Origin: Hydrogenophaga intermedia
Lineage (GTDB): Bacteria > Pseudomonadota > Gammaproteobacteria > Burkholderiales > Burkholderiaceae_C
Reading direction: 5' to 3'
Assembly (NCBI RefSeq): GCF_000723405.1
Contig: NZ_CCAE010000018.1
Location: forward strand, 1 to 64,000
Length of the DNA stretch: 64,000 nucleotides
Position 1 is the first letter of the stretch. Every line of letters starts with the position of its first letter. This document shows, piece after piece, positions 37,316-45,619 of this stretch. The notes under the pieces were generated by a model. The model was not told the origin of the DNA and did no database searches. It saw only the letters and a program-made list of their open reading frames with translations. The position numbers were made by a program, and so were the translations under genes.

Positions 37316-37963
37316 ATGAACAAGAGGACCATCCTTGCCTTCCTCCCGCTCGTCGCGCTGCTTGCCGCCTGCTCCATGCCGCCGTCCCAGGCCGACGTGG
37401 AAAAGGCCACCGCCGACACGATGAAGAACTCCTTCCAGGCCAAGGGCATCGCCACGCTCGACCGCCTGGACCAGGACCAGGCCAACGCCACCTGCCTGCA
37501 GGCAGATCTGTCCGGCAAGCCGCTGGACGAGAAGCTGGCCAAGGCCGTGGAAGAAGCCAGCATGAAGACCATCAAGTGGCCCGCGGACGGCAAGTTCCTG
37601 GGCGACTGGAAAGAGGGCGAGAAGATCGCCCAGAGCGGCCGGGGCCTGACCTGGACCGACAAGGCCGATGCGGCCAATGGTGGCAATTGCTACAACTGCC
37701 ACCAGATCAGCAAGGAAGAGATCTCCTTCGGCACCCTGGGCCCCAGCCTCTACAACTACGGCAAGCTGCGCGGCGTGAGCGACCCGAACGCCGCCGCGTC
37801 CAAGCCCATCGTCGAGTACACCTGGGGCAAGCTCTACAACGCGCGCGCCTACAACGCCTGTTCGCAGATGCCGCGCGCGGGCCACAAGGGCATCCTCAAT
37901 GAAACGCAGCTCAAGCACGTGATGGCGCTGCTGCTCGACCCGAACTCGCCCGTCAACAAGTGA
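37316..37963 (+). CDS. soxX: SoxX, cytochrome c subunit of the thiosulfotransferase
   Basis: 215 residues, longer than the 120-residue minimal SoxX because of an N-terminal helical extension (about 25-110). The N terminus has a lipobox (ALLAAC, Cys at about 19), suggesting a lipid anchor in the outer periplasm. The heme motif CYNCH near 122 and the GTLGPSLYNYG and QMPRAGHKGIL segments (axial Met) are as in SoxX. It pairs with SoxA. GAGGAG precedes the ATG. A terminator follows at 37971-38004. Confidence 0.93.
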   Translation: MNKRTILAFLPLVALLAACSMPPSQADVEKATADTMKNSFQAKGIATLDRLDQDQANATCLQADLSGKPLDEKLAKAVEEASMKTIKWPADGKFLGDWKEGEKIAQSGRGLTWTDKADAANGGNCYNCHQISKEEISFGTLGPSLYNYGKLRGVSDPNAAASKPIVEYTWGKLYNARAYNACSQMPRAGHKGILNETQLKHVMALLLDPNSPVNK

Positions 37964-37970
37964 GTCAAGC

Positions 37971-38004
37971 AGCCCAGCGGCCCGTGCGGCCCCTGGGCTT
38001 TTTT
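37971..38004 (+). terminator. Intrinsic terminator between soxX and soxB
   Basis: AGCCCAG (37971-37977) pairs with CTGGGCT (37993-37999), with a GC-rich extended stem inside, followed by TTTTTT (37999-38004). It sits 7 bp after the soxX stop. soxB therefore needs its own promoter or read-through. Confidence 0.8.
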
Positions 38005-38046
38005 GCGCCTTTGAATATCAGTGTTTGCTTTTGAAGAGAGTGCCCC

Positions 38047-39768
38047 ATGAGCCTGAGCCGTCGTGAATTCATGCAACTGCTGGCCGCCGCGAGCGCCGCC
38101 GGCATGGCGCTCGACCACCGCGACGCGCTGGCCGCCACGGCCGGTGCCGGTGAGCGGCTCTACGACGTGCCGGCGTTCGGCAACGTCAGCTTCCTGCACT
38201 TCACCGACTGCCACGCGCAGCTCACGCCGGTGTACTTCCGCGAGCCCAGCGTGAACCTGGGCGTGGGCGATGCCACCGGCAAGGCCCCGCACCTGGTCGG
38301 CGAGGCCCTGCTCAAGCATTTCAACATCCGCCCCGGTACCGCGCAGGCGCACGCCTTCAGCTACCTCGACTTCACGCAAGCGGCCAAGACCTACGGCAAG
38401 GTTGGCGGCTTCGCGCACCTGGCCACGCTGGTCAAGCGGCTGCGCGCCAGCCGGCCCCACGCCTGGCTGCTCGATGGCGGCGACACCTGGCAGGGCTCGG
38501 CCACCTCGCTGTGGACCAACGCGCAGGACATGGTGGACGCCTGCAAGCGCCTGGGCGTGGACATCATGACCTCGCACTGGGAGCACACCTTCGGTGCCAA
38601 ACGCGTGCAGGAGATCGTCGAGAAGGACCTCAAGGGCCACATCGAATTCCTGGCGCACAACATCAAGACCACCGACTTCGAGGACCTGGTCTTCAAGCCC
38701 TACACCCTGCGCGAGATGAACGGCGTGCCGGTGGCTGTCATCGGCCAGGCGTTCCCGTACACGCCCATCGCCAACCCGCGCCACATGGTGCCGGACTGGA
38801 CCTTCGGCATCCAGGAGGAGCACCTGCAGAAGATGGTGGAGGAGGTGCGCGGCAAGGGCGCGCAGGTGGTGGTGCTGCTGTCGCACAACGGCATGGACGT
38901 GGACCTGAAGCTGGCCTCGCGCGTCAGCGGCATCGACGCCATCCTGGGTGGCCACACGCACGACGGCATGCCCGCGCCCACGGTGGTGAAGAACCCCGGC
39001 GGCCAGACCCTGGTCACCAACGCCGGTTCCAACACCAAGTTCCTCGGCGTGCTCGACTTCGACGTGCGCGGCGGCAAGGTGCAGGGCTACCGGTACAAGC
39101 TCATGCCCATCTTCGCCAACCTGCTGCCGGCCGACGCCGACATGCAGGCCCATATCGACGGCGTGCGCGCGCCCTACCAGGCGAAGCTGCAAGAGAAGCT
39201 CGCGGTCACCGAAGAATTGCTCTACCGACGTGGCAACTTCAACGGCTCCTGGGACCAGGTCATCTGCGACGCGCTGATCGAGGTGAAGGGCGCGGACCTG
39301 TGCTTCTCGCCAGGCGTGCGCTGGGGCACATCGCTGCTGCCGGGCGACACCATCACCATGGAAGCGCTGATGGACCAGACGGCCATCACCTACCCCTCGA
39401 CGACGCTCAACGAGTTCACCGGCACCCAGATCAAGGAGATCCTGGAAGACGTGGCCGACAACATCTTCAACCCCGACCCGTACTACCAGCAGGGCGGCGA
39501 CATGGTGCGCGTGGGCGGCATGCGCTACAGCATCGCGCCCAAGGAGCGCATGGGCGGGCGCATCCAGAACATGATGCTCAAAGGCAAGCCCATCGAAGCG
39601 GACAGGAAGTACAAGGTGGCCGGCTGGGCCTCGGTGCAGGAGAACGTCCAGGGCGAGCCGGTGTGGGACGTCGTGGCCACGCACCTGCGCGCCAGGAAGG
39701 TGATCAAGGGCGTGAAGGTCAACACCCCCACCCTCATCGGCATGAAGGGCAACCCCGGGGCCGCCTGA
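38047..39768 (+). CDS. soxB: SoxB, thiosulfohydrolase
   Basis: 573 residues. Tat signal SRREFMQLLAAASAAGMA at the N terminus. Dimanganese 5'-nucleotidase-type domains: FTDCHAQ near 57, GGDTWQGS near 148, SHWEHTFG, LSHNGMD and GGHTHDG near 305. The C-terminal domain binds the substrate. SoxB hydrolyses the SoxY-bound sulfonate to release sulfate. AAGAGAG precedes the ATG. It is the last sox gene here, behind a terminator of soxX. Confidence 0.96.
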   Translation: MSLSRREFMQLLAAASAAGMALDHRDALAATAGAGERLYDVPAFGNVSFLHFTDCHAQLTPVYFREPSVNLGVGDATGKAPHLVGEALLKHFNIRPGTAQAHAFSYLDFTQAAKTYGKVGGFAHLATLVKRLRASRPHAWLLDGGDTWQGSATSLWTNAQDMVDACKRLGVDIMTSHWEHTFGAKRVQEIVEKDLKGHIEFLAHNIKTTDFEDLVFKPYTLREMNGVPVAVIGQAFPYTPIANPRHMVPDWTFGIQEEHLQKMVEEVRGKGAQVVVLLSHNGMDVDLKLASRVSGIDAILGGHTHDGMPAPTVVKNPGGQTLVTNAGSNTKFLGVLDFDVRGGKVQGYRYKLMPIFANLLPADADMQAHIDGVRAPYQAKLQEKLAVTEELLYRRGNFNGSWDQVICDALIEVKGADLCFSPGVRWGTSLLPGDTITMEALMDQTAITYPSTTLNEFTGTQIKEILEDVADNIFNPDPYYQQGGDMVRVGGMRYSIAPKERMGGRIQNMMLKGKPIEADRKYKVAGWASVQENVQGEPVWDVVATHLRARKVIKGVKVNTPTLIGMKGNPGAA

Positions 39769-39793
39769 GCCGGTGTGAGCGCGCGCCGACAAC

Positions 39794-39824
39794 AAAAAAG
39801 CCACCGCCCGCGAGGGCGATGGCT
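39794..39824 (-). terminator. Terminator downstream of the porin gene
   Basis: On the minus strand an 11-bp stem with one mismatch (arms 39799-39809 and 39814-39824) is followed by six T (39794-39799). It is oriented for porin transcripts and probably also stops soxB read-through on the other strand. Confidence 0.75.
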
Positions 39825-39850
39825 GTCAAAACCAAACCTTGGAAAGGGAG

Positions 39851-39885
39851 GGGCCTTGCGGCCCCGGTGCGGGGCCGCAAGGCCC
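39851..39885. other. Very strong hairpin between porin stop and terminator
   Basis: A perfect 15-bp GC-rich inverted repeat (arms 39851-39865 and 39871-39885) with a GGTGC loop, 12 bp after the porin stop. It has no T-run. It probably stabilises the porin mRNA 3' end or acts together with the terminator next to it. Confidence 0.6.
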
Positions 39886-39896
39886 CGCGGTCACGA

Positions 39897-40913
39897 TCAG
39901 AAGTCGTGACGAACGCCGACGGCGTACAGGCGACGCTCGGCGATCTCGGTGCCGGCGCCGTTCTCGGCGTCACCATCAAGGTAAGCGGCGTACACGCGGG
40001 TGCGCTTGGACAGCGAGTAGGTCGCGCCGAACGCCAGGCCTTTGGACTTGGCGGTGTCGACACCCGAGTTCTCGGACTTGTTGTAGGCGTAGCCCACCGA
40101 GAAGTCCCAGGGACCCATCGGCATGTTGGCGCCGATCACGAAGCCGTTGGACTCCAGGGCGCCTTGCTCGGCCATGTTGTAGCCGGCGGAAACGCGCACC
40201 ACGCCGAAGTCGTAGGCACCGGCCAGGGTCGTGTACTCACGCTTGAGCGCGCCGACTTCGTTGTCCAGCTCCTGGTAGCCCACGCCCACGTCCAGCGGGC
40301 CACCGCGGTAGCGCACGTTGAAGGCGGTGGTGTCGCGCTTGATGGGCGAGGCCTGCTCGTCCAGGCCATAGCTCACGCCCGCGGTGAAGCCGCCGAAGTT
40401 CGGCGACTCATAGCGGATCTGGTTGCTGGCGCGGGCGGAGTAGTCCGCCACGTGGCCCACGGCCACGCCGCCCACCGAGTTGCTGTACGCAATGGTGGAA
40501 GGGGTGAAGGCCGAGTCCCACAGCGCGCTGCTCACGCTGATGTCGCGGATGTCGTCGAAGGACGTGTCGTGCAGGCCGAGCTTGACGGTACCGAAACCGC
40601 CTTGCAGACCGACGATGGACATGCGGCCGAAGCGGTAGCCAGCGGCGGTGCCGTCGTCCACGTTGAGCGCGCCTTCCAGCTGGAAGATGGCTTTCAGGCC
40701 GCCACCGAGGTCTTCGGTGCCGCGGAAGCCCAGGCGGCTGGTGCTCAGCAGGCCGCTCTGCAGTTGCGACGTGCTCTGCGCGGCGCCAGCGGCACCGGCC
40801 TTCTCGGAACCGATGGACGCGTCCATGCGGCCATAGATGGTGACGCTGGACTGCGCCATGGCGGCGCCGCTGATGGTGGCCAGTGCGGCCAGAGCGATCA
40901 GGCTCTTTTTCAT
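39897..40913 (-). CDS. Outer-membrane porin, Gram-negative porin family (Omp32-like)
   Basis: 338 residues. Signal MKKSLIALAALATISGAAMAQ, then a 16-strand barrel beginning SSVTIYGRMDASIG and ending GVRHDF with the terminal Phe for BAM recognition. Motifs GFRGTEDLGGGLKAIFQLE and SRLGFRG are typical of porins in Comamonadaceae/Burkholderiales. The protein is a trimeric channel for small, often anionic solutes. The ATG is at 40913; the leader between it and the likely promoter contains two small hairpins. It is convergent with soxB. Confidence 0.93.
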   Translation of the reverse strand: MKKSLIALAALATISGAAMAQSSVTIYGRMDASIGSEKAGAAGAAQSTSQLQSGLLSTSRLGFRGTEDLGGGLKAIFQLEGALNVDDGTAAGYRFGRMSIVGLQGGFGTVKLGLHDTSFDDIRDISVSSALWDSAFTPSTIAYSNSVGGVAVGHVADYSARASNQIRYESPNFGGFTAGVSYGLDEQASPIKRDTTAFNVRYRGGPLDVGVGYQELDNEVGALKREYTTLAGAYDFGVVRVSAGYNMAEQGALESNGFVIGANMPMGPWDFSVGYAYNKSENSGVDTAKSKGLAFGATYSLSKRTRVYAAYLDGDAENGAGTEIAERRLYAVGVRHDF

Positions 40914-41218
40914 GGAATGGTTTCTCCGTTGTGGGGTCCCGGGTCCTGGTGGGACCCGTGCCTCCCGCACCGTGCGGGACGACCGGCGTATTCCACGCCG
41001 CGAAAATAACCGTCCGATTACATTCGTAATGGTTTGCCCTATTTGCAACACGCATCCGTAAGCGGTAAAGGGGCTTTCACGGACATGTAGTCGTTGTGTG
41101 CGCAACTTTGCTAATCGCGTGCGCGCCCGTGCGGCGAACGGATGTGGCCCTGGCCTGGCGCGTTGATGGGGGGGCGCGCATTAATGTTGATCTAAGGCTG
41201 GCCTCCGAGCATGGAGGC
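40914..41218. other. Intergenic region with porin leader hairpins
   Basis: 305 bp between the divergent porin gene and the five-gene operon. Near the porin start are two hairpins: CGGGTCC/GGACCCG (40940-40958) and CCCGC/GCGGG (40964-40978), both in the porin leader. An AT-rich part (about 41000-41060) is the likely porin promoter. On the plus strand no clear promoter is seen for the downstream operon. Confidence 0.5.
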
Positions 41219-41887
41219 ATGAACACCCAGATCTCCTACCCCGCAGGCGTGACGAGCGCCTGCCGCGGGCCCGGCGCGCCGGGCGAAGCGCCACGTGGCC
41301 CCCTGGTGCTGAGGCCCCTGGCGGGCGCGGCCCGTGACCGGGGCCTCGACCTGATCCGGCGCCGTTTCCAGCAAGAGCATCAGGCGCAACTCACCCACTT
41401 CATGCCCCGCCTGCTGGGCCTGCTGGACGCCGCTGGCGCGCTCGCCGGGGCGGCGGGTTGCCGGCCCGCCGCGAGCGAGACGCTCTTCCTCGAACGCTAC
41501 GTCGACCTCCCCATCGAGCAGGCCATCGCCGCCGTCGCCGGCGAGCCCGTGGCGCGGCACGAGGTGGTGGAGGTCGGCAACCTCGCGGCCACCAGCCCCG
41601 GCTGCGCCCGCGTGCTCATCGTCGCGCTCACGGACTGGCTGGCCGGCCAGGGTTACCGCTGGGTCGCGTTCACCGGCACGCGCAGCCTGCTCAACAGCTT
41701 TCGCCGCCTGGGCCTGACGCCGCGCGTGCTGGCGCCGGCCGATCCCGCCCGCATGGGCGAAGCGCTGCCGCAGTGGGGTCGCTACTACGCCCAGCAGCCG
41801 CAGGTGGTGTTCGGCGAGATCCCGCCCGCCCAGCGCCAGTTGGCGCAAAGCCCTGACGCGCAAGCGTGGTGGCCCGGGGTAGCGTGA
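41219..41887 (+). CDS. Thermostable hemolysin (T_hemolysin, GNAT-fold-like) family protein
   Basis: About 222 residues. The block LIRRRFQQEHQAQLTHFMPRLLGL, then ETLFLERYVDLPIEQAI, and EVVEVGNLAATSPGCARVLIVALTDWL match the family named after Vibrio delta-VPH. Its fold is related to GNAT acyltransferases, so an acyl-transfer role is more likely than pore formation (inference). It is first in a tightly spaced operon with an adenylate-forming ligase, a diiron protein, an SDR and a TPR protein. The ATG at 41219 has GGAGG only one base upstream, an odd spacing, so the start is uncertain. Confidence 0.72.
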   Translation: MNTQISYPAGVTSACRGPGAPGEAPRGPLVLRPLAGAARDRGLDLIRRRFQQEHQAQLTHFMPRLLGLLDAAGALAGAAGCRPAASETLFLERYVDLPIEQAIAAVAGEPVARHEVVEVGNLAATSPGCARVLIVALTDWLAGQGYRWVAFTGTRSLLNSFRRLGLTPRVLAPADPARMGEALPQWGRYYAQQPQVVFGEIPPAQRQLAQSPDAQAWWPGVA

Positions 41888-41891
41888 CGCC

Positions 41892-43382
41892 ATGACGCCC
41901 GCCCACCCCTCCGCCCATTTCTGGCAGACACTCGCCTCGCACGGTGAGCGCCTTGCGATCACCGACGGCACACGTTGCCTCGACTACGCGGACTTGATGC
42001 TGCAGGTGCAGCGGCGCCGCGCCCAACTGGCCGGGTTCGGCGCGCGCCGCGTGGCGTTGGCACTGGACAACGGCATCGACTGGGTGCTGTGGGACCTGGC
42101 CCTGCTGGCCGAAGGCCTGGTGTGTGTGCCGGTGCCCGGCTTCTTCTCGGTCGCGCAGCAACGCCACGTGGTCGACAGCGCGGGTGTGGATACCCTCATC
42201 GGTGAGCCGGCCCCTTGGTCGCAGGACGCGGGCTTCCATCCCGTGGCGCCTTCCCTGTCACAGCGCCCGGTGCCGATCGCGCCGCCGGTGCCCGCTGGCA
42301 CGGTCAAGATCACCTACACCTCCGGCACCACGGGGCTGCCCAAGGGTGTGTGCCTGGACGCCGCGTCCATGCTCGCGGTGGCCGCCAGCCTGTGGCACCT
42401 GGTGGGTGCCAGCGGCGCGCGCCGCCACCTGGCCGTGCTGCCGCTGGCCACGCTGCTCGAGAACGTGGCCGGCGTGTACGCGCCCTTGCTGGGCGGTGCT
42501 TGCACCGAACTCAGGCCCATGGCCGAGATCGGCCTGCAAGGCGCCAGCGGGCTGGACCTGCCGCGTCTGCTGGCCCGCCTGGGTGAGAGCCAGCCGGACA
42601 GCCTCATCCTGCTGCCGCAGTTGCTGCAGGCCCTGGTGGCCGCGGCCGAGCGCGGCTGGGCGCCGCCGCCGAGCCTGCGGTTCATCGCGGTCGGTGGCGG
42701 GCACGTGGCGCCGTCCCTGCTGCGTCGCGCGGCCGCCGCGCGCTTGCCGGTGTTCGAAGGCTATGGGCTGTCGGAGTGCGCCTCGGTGGTGTGCCTGAAC
42801 GCGCCCGGCGACAACCGAATCGGCTCCGTGGGCCGGCCGTTGCCGCACGCGCGCGTGCGCCTGGCCGACGACGGCGAGGTGCTGGTGCGGGGGGCATGCT
42901 TCCTCGGCTACCTGGGCGAGGCATCCCAAGGCACCGACGCCAGCGATTGGCTGGCCACCGGCGACCTCGGCCACTTCGACGAGGCGGGCCATCTCGTGCT
43001 GCAGGGGCGAAAGAAGCACCAGTTCATCACCGCCTACGGCCGCAACGTCAACCCCGAGTGGGTGGAGACCGAGCTCACGCAGCAGGCCCCCATCGCGCAG
43101 GCCTGGTTGTACGGCGAGGCCCTGCCCGAGAACCTGGCTGTGCTGGTGCCGCGCCACGCGGGCGTCAGCGACGCGGAACTCGCCGCCGCCGTGGCGGCCG
43201 TCAACGGCACGCTGCCCGACTACGCGCGCGCGCACCACTGGCGGCGCGCGGACCAGCCCTTCACCGCCGCCAACGGCCTGGCCACCAGCAACGGGCGGCT
43301 GCGCCGCGAGGCCTTGCGCGCGCACTACGCCACCGCGCTGGCCGCCCTCGATCCCCTTTCCCCCATTCAGGACATCGCATGA
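41892..43382 (+). CDS. AMP-dependent acyl/aryl ligase (adenylate-forming enzyme)
   Basis: 496 residues. ANL superfamily: P-loop KITYTSGTTGLPKG near 145, FEGYGLSECASVVCLN (A5) near 290, ATGDLGHFDEAGHL (A7-A8 hinge) near 355 and the catalytic Lys in the C-terminal ATSNGRLRR region. It activates a carboxylic acid to an acyl-AMP and probably to a thioester; the substrate cannot be read from the sequence. It begins 4 bp after the T_hemolysin gene and overlaps the next gene by ATGA, so translation is coupled. Confidence 0.88.
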   Translation: MTPAHPSAHFWQTLASHGERLAITDGTRCLDYADLMLQVQRRRAQLAGFGARRVALALDNGIDWVLWDLALLAEGLVCVPVPGFFSVAQQRHVVDSAGVDTLIGEPAPWSQDAGFHPVAPSLSQRPVPIAPPVPAGTVKITYTSGTTGLPKGVCLDAASMLAVAASLWHLVGASGARRHLAVLPLATLLENVAGVYAPLLGGACTELRPMAEIGLQGASGLDLPRLLARLGESQPDSLILLPQLLQALVAAAERGWAPPPSLRFIAVGGGHVAPSLLRRAAAARLPVFEGYGLSECASVVCLNAPGDNRIGSVGRPLPHARVRLADDGEVLVRGACFLGYLGEASQGTDASDWLATGDLGHFDEAGHLVLQGRKKHQFITAYGRNVNPEWVETELTQQAPIAQAWLYGEALPENLAVLVPRHAGVSDAELAAAVAAVNGTLPDYARAHHWRRADQPFTAANGLATSNGRLRREALRAHYATALAALDPLSPIQDIA

Positions 43383-44053
43383 ACTTCTTCGACCAATTGC
43401 AGGCACAGACCGCCAGCGAACGCGCCTACCTGCTCGGCGCGCCCATCATCGCCCAGGCCATGGAAGGCCGCGTCACCACAGAGGACTACGTCGCCTTCCT
43501 CACGCAGGCCTACCACCACGTCAAGCACACCGTGCCCCTGCTCATGGCCTGCGGCGCGCGCCTGCCCGAGCGGCTGGAATGGCTGCGTGCAGCGGTGGCC
43601 GAGTACATCGAGGAGGAGTACGGCCACCAGGAGTGGATCCTCAACGACATCCAGGCCTGCGGTGGCGACGTCGACGCGGTGCGCCAGGGCGAACCTGCCC
43701 TGGCCACCGAGCTCATGGTCAGCTACGTGTACGACCGCATTCATCGCCACAACCCGGTGAGCTTCTTTGGCATGGTCAACGTGCTCGAAGGCACCAGCAT
43801 CCAGCTCGCCACGCGCGCGGCGGGACACATCCGCGAGGCGCTGGGCCTGCCGCCCACGGCCTTCAGCTACCTCAGCTCGCATGGCGCGCTGGACCTTGAC
43901 CACATCCAGCTCTTTGCCGGTCTGGTCAACCGCCTCGACAACGAAGGCGACCGCCAGGCCGTGCTGCACACGGCCCGCGTGGTCTACCGCCTCTATGGCG
44001 ACATGTTCCGCGCCCTGCGCCCGGCCGAGCGGCTGGCGGCGGTCGCGGCCTGA
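43379..44053 (+). CDS. Heme-oxygenase-like diiron oxidase (HDO/TenA-like, iron-containing redox enzyme family)
   Basis: 224 residues, all-helical. Candidate iron ligands: EYIEEEYGHQE at 75-85 (Glu and His83), VLEGTS near 137 and HGALDLDHIQLF near 167-174, giving the Glu/His/Asp set of the HDO fold seen in UndA, CADD and SznF-type enzymes. Some members cut or oxidize fatty acids or amines using O2. YHHVKHTVPLL near 40-50 is also typical. With the adjacent ligase and SDR it suggests oxidative modification of an acyl or amine substrate. The ATG overlaps the ligase stop. Confidence 0.8.
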   Translation: MNFFDQLQAQTASERAYLLGAPIIAQAMEGRVTTEDYVAFLTQAYHHVKHTVPLLMACGARLPERLEWLRAAVAEYIEEEYGHQEWILNDIQACGGDVDAVRQGEPALATELMVSYVYDRIHRHNPVSFFGMVNVLEGTSIQLATRAAGHIREALGLPPTAFSYLSSHGALDLDHIQLFAGLVNRLDNEGDRQAVLHTARVVYRLYGDMFRALRPAERLAAVAA

Positions 44054-44063
44054 GGAGCGCGCC

Positions 44064-44870
44064 ATGGACCTGGCAACGAGCCGTTGGGTGCTCACCGGCG
44101 CGAGCGGGGGCATCGGGCATGCCCTGGTGGCCGAGCTGTGCCGGCGCGGGGCGCGCGTGCTGGTGGTCGGGCGCCAGAGCGAGGCCCTGTTCACCCTGGC
44201 CGAACACCACCCGCAGCGCGTGCGCGTGGTGGTGGCCGACCTGCACACGCCGCACGGCCGCCAGGCCGTGGTGGACGCCGCGCGCGAAATCGGCCACTTC
44301 GACGGGCTCATCAACGCGGCTGGCGTGAACCACTTCGGCCTCTTCGACGGCATGGACGACGCGGCCATCGAGCGGGTGGTGTCGCTCAATCTCACGGCGA
44401 CGCTGCAGCTCACGCGCGCCCTGCTGCCGCTGCTGCGTGAGCGCCCTCGGGCCATGGTGGTATTTCTCGGCTCCATCTTCGGCTCCATCGGTTACCCGGG
44501 CCAGGCGGTCTACAGCGCCACCAAGTTCGCGCTGCGCGGCTTTGCCGAGGCCTTGCGCCGCGAATTGGCCGACGGCCCGGTGCGCGTGCTCTACGCCGCG
44601 CCGCGCTCCACGCGCACCTCGATGAACGCGGACGCCATGGTGCAGATGAACCGTCAGTTGCAGGTGGCCATGGATGCTCCGGAATCGGTGGCCCGTCAGA
44701 TCGTCGACGCCTTGCGCGACGAACCGAAAGAGATCTACCTCGGCAGTCCCGAGAAATTCTTCGTCCGCCTCAACGGCTTGCTGCCGCGTCTGGTGGACCG
44801 TGCGCTGCGCAAGCAGTTGCCCATCATCCAGCGCTTCGCGCGCGAAGCCCAGCCAGGAACCGCTCCATGA
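44064..44870 (+). CDS. Short-chain dehydrogenase/reductase (SDR)
   Basis: 268 residues. Rossmann TGASGGIGHAL near 12-22, NAAG near 90, and the catalytic Ser in FLGSIFGSIGYPGQAVYSATKFAL with Tyr and Lys in YSATK near 152. The C-terminal extension (from about 230) reads RLVDRALRKQLPIIQRF, amphipathic, possibly membrane-associated. NAD(P)H preference is not evident. GAGGAG precedes the ATG 10 bp after the diiron gene. The stop overlaps the TPR gene by four bases. Confidence 0.88.
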   Translation: MDLATSRWVLTGASGGIGHALVAELCRRGARVLVVGRQSEALFTLAEHHPQRVRVVVADLHTPHGRQAVVDAAREIGHFDGLINAAGVNHFGLFDGMDDAAIERVVSLNLTATLQLTRALLPLLRERPRAMVVFLGSIFGSIGYPGQAVYSATKFALRGFAEALRRELADGPVRVLYAAPRSTRTSMNADAMVQMNRQLQVAMDAPESVARQIVDALRDEPKEIYLGSPEKFFVRLNGLLPRLVDRALRKQLPIIQRFAREAQPGTAP

Positions 44871-45532
44871 AGAACGCCCGCCAACACCTTCTTGCCATCG
44901 CCCTCGTTGCCGCATTGGGCGCGGGCGCCGCCTCGCCGGCTCTCGCGCTCAGCGAGGGCGCCCGCCAGCAGCTCGACGGCATCCAGGCCCGCTGGGCCGA
45001 GGTGAACTACAAGCTGCCCGACAAGCAGCGCGAGGCCGCCTTCGCCGAACTCGCCCAGCAGGCCGCGCAGGCCGTGGCCGCCGAGCCCACGGCGGCCGAG
45101 CTGCACATCTGGCACGGCATCGTGCTCAGCACCTACGCAGGCGCCAAGGGCGGGCTGGGCGCGCTCGACTTGGTGAAGAAAGCCAGGACCGAGCTGGAAG
45201 AAGCGCTCAAGCTTGATCCGAAGGCCCTCGACGGCTCCGCCTACACCAGCCTGGGGAGCCTGTACTACCAGGTGCCGGGCTGGCCGCTGGGCTTCGGTGA
45301 CGACGCCAAGGCCGAGACCCTGCTCAAGCAGGCGCTTGCGATCAACCCCGACGGGATCGACCCGAACTACTTCTACGGCGACTTCCTGCTGCGCAAGAAG
45401 CGCTATGCGCAGGCTCGGCCGGTGCTGGAGAAGGCGCTGGCGGCGCCCGATCGCCCGGGCCGCGCCGCGGCCGATGAGGGGCGGCGCGGCGAGATCCGCC
45501 AGCGCCTCAAGGAGATCGAAAGCAAGTTGTGA
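44867..45532 (+). CDS. Periplasmic tetratricopeptide-repeat protein
   Basis: 221 residues, signal peptide ending in ALAL or similar near residue 28. Helical repeats follow: KARTELEEALKLDPKALDGSAYTSLGSLYYQVPGWPLGFGDDAKAETLLKQAL, and RPVLEKAL, as in TPR/TRAP-associated (TatT-like) proteins. It is translationally coupled to the SDR gene and closes the five-gene operon. The role is unknown; binding of a secreted product or envelope partner is a guess. Confidence 0.75.
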   Translation: MKNARQHLLAIALVAALGAGAASPALALSEGARQQLDGIQARWAEVNYKLPDKQREAAFAELAQQAAQAVAAEPTAAELHIWHGIVLSTYAGAKGGLGALDLVKKARTELEEALKLDPKALDGSAYTSLGSLYYQVPGWPLGFGDDAKAETLLKQALAINPDGIDPNYFYGDFLLRKKRYAQARPVLEKALAAPDRPGRAAADEGRRGEIRQRLKEIESKL

Positions 45533-45551
45533 GGGGCCGGGCGCGGCGGAG

Positions 45552-45565
45552 TTGACGCGCATCAA
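45552..45565 (+). promoter_or_regulatory. FNR/ANR-type box upstream of usp gene
   Basis: TTGACGCGCATCAA matches the FNR consensus TTGAT-N4-ATCAA with one mismatch. It lies 54 bp before the usp ATG; a box placed at -41.5 of a promoter would fit. Confidence 0.55.
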
Positions 45566-45619
45566 GTCGGTGGGCGTGGGCGCGCTGCAAGCTGCGTGGG
45601 CGATTCAAGGAGTGTGCCC

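Noticed and set aside
41219..41887. A true pore-forming hemolysin toxin
   Set aside because: The family name comes from Vibrio; this protein has no signal peptide or membrane-inserting features and lies in a metabolic-looking operon.
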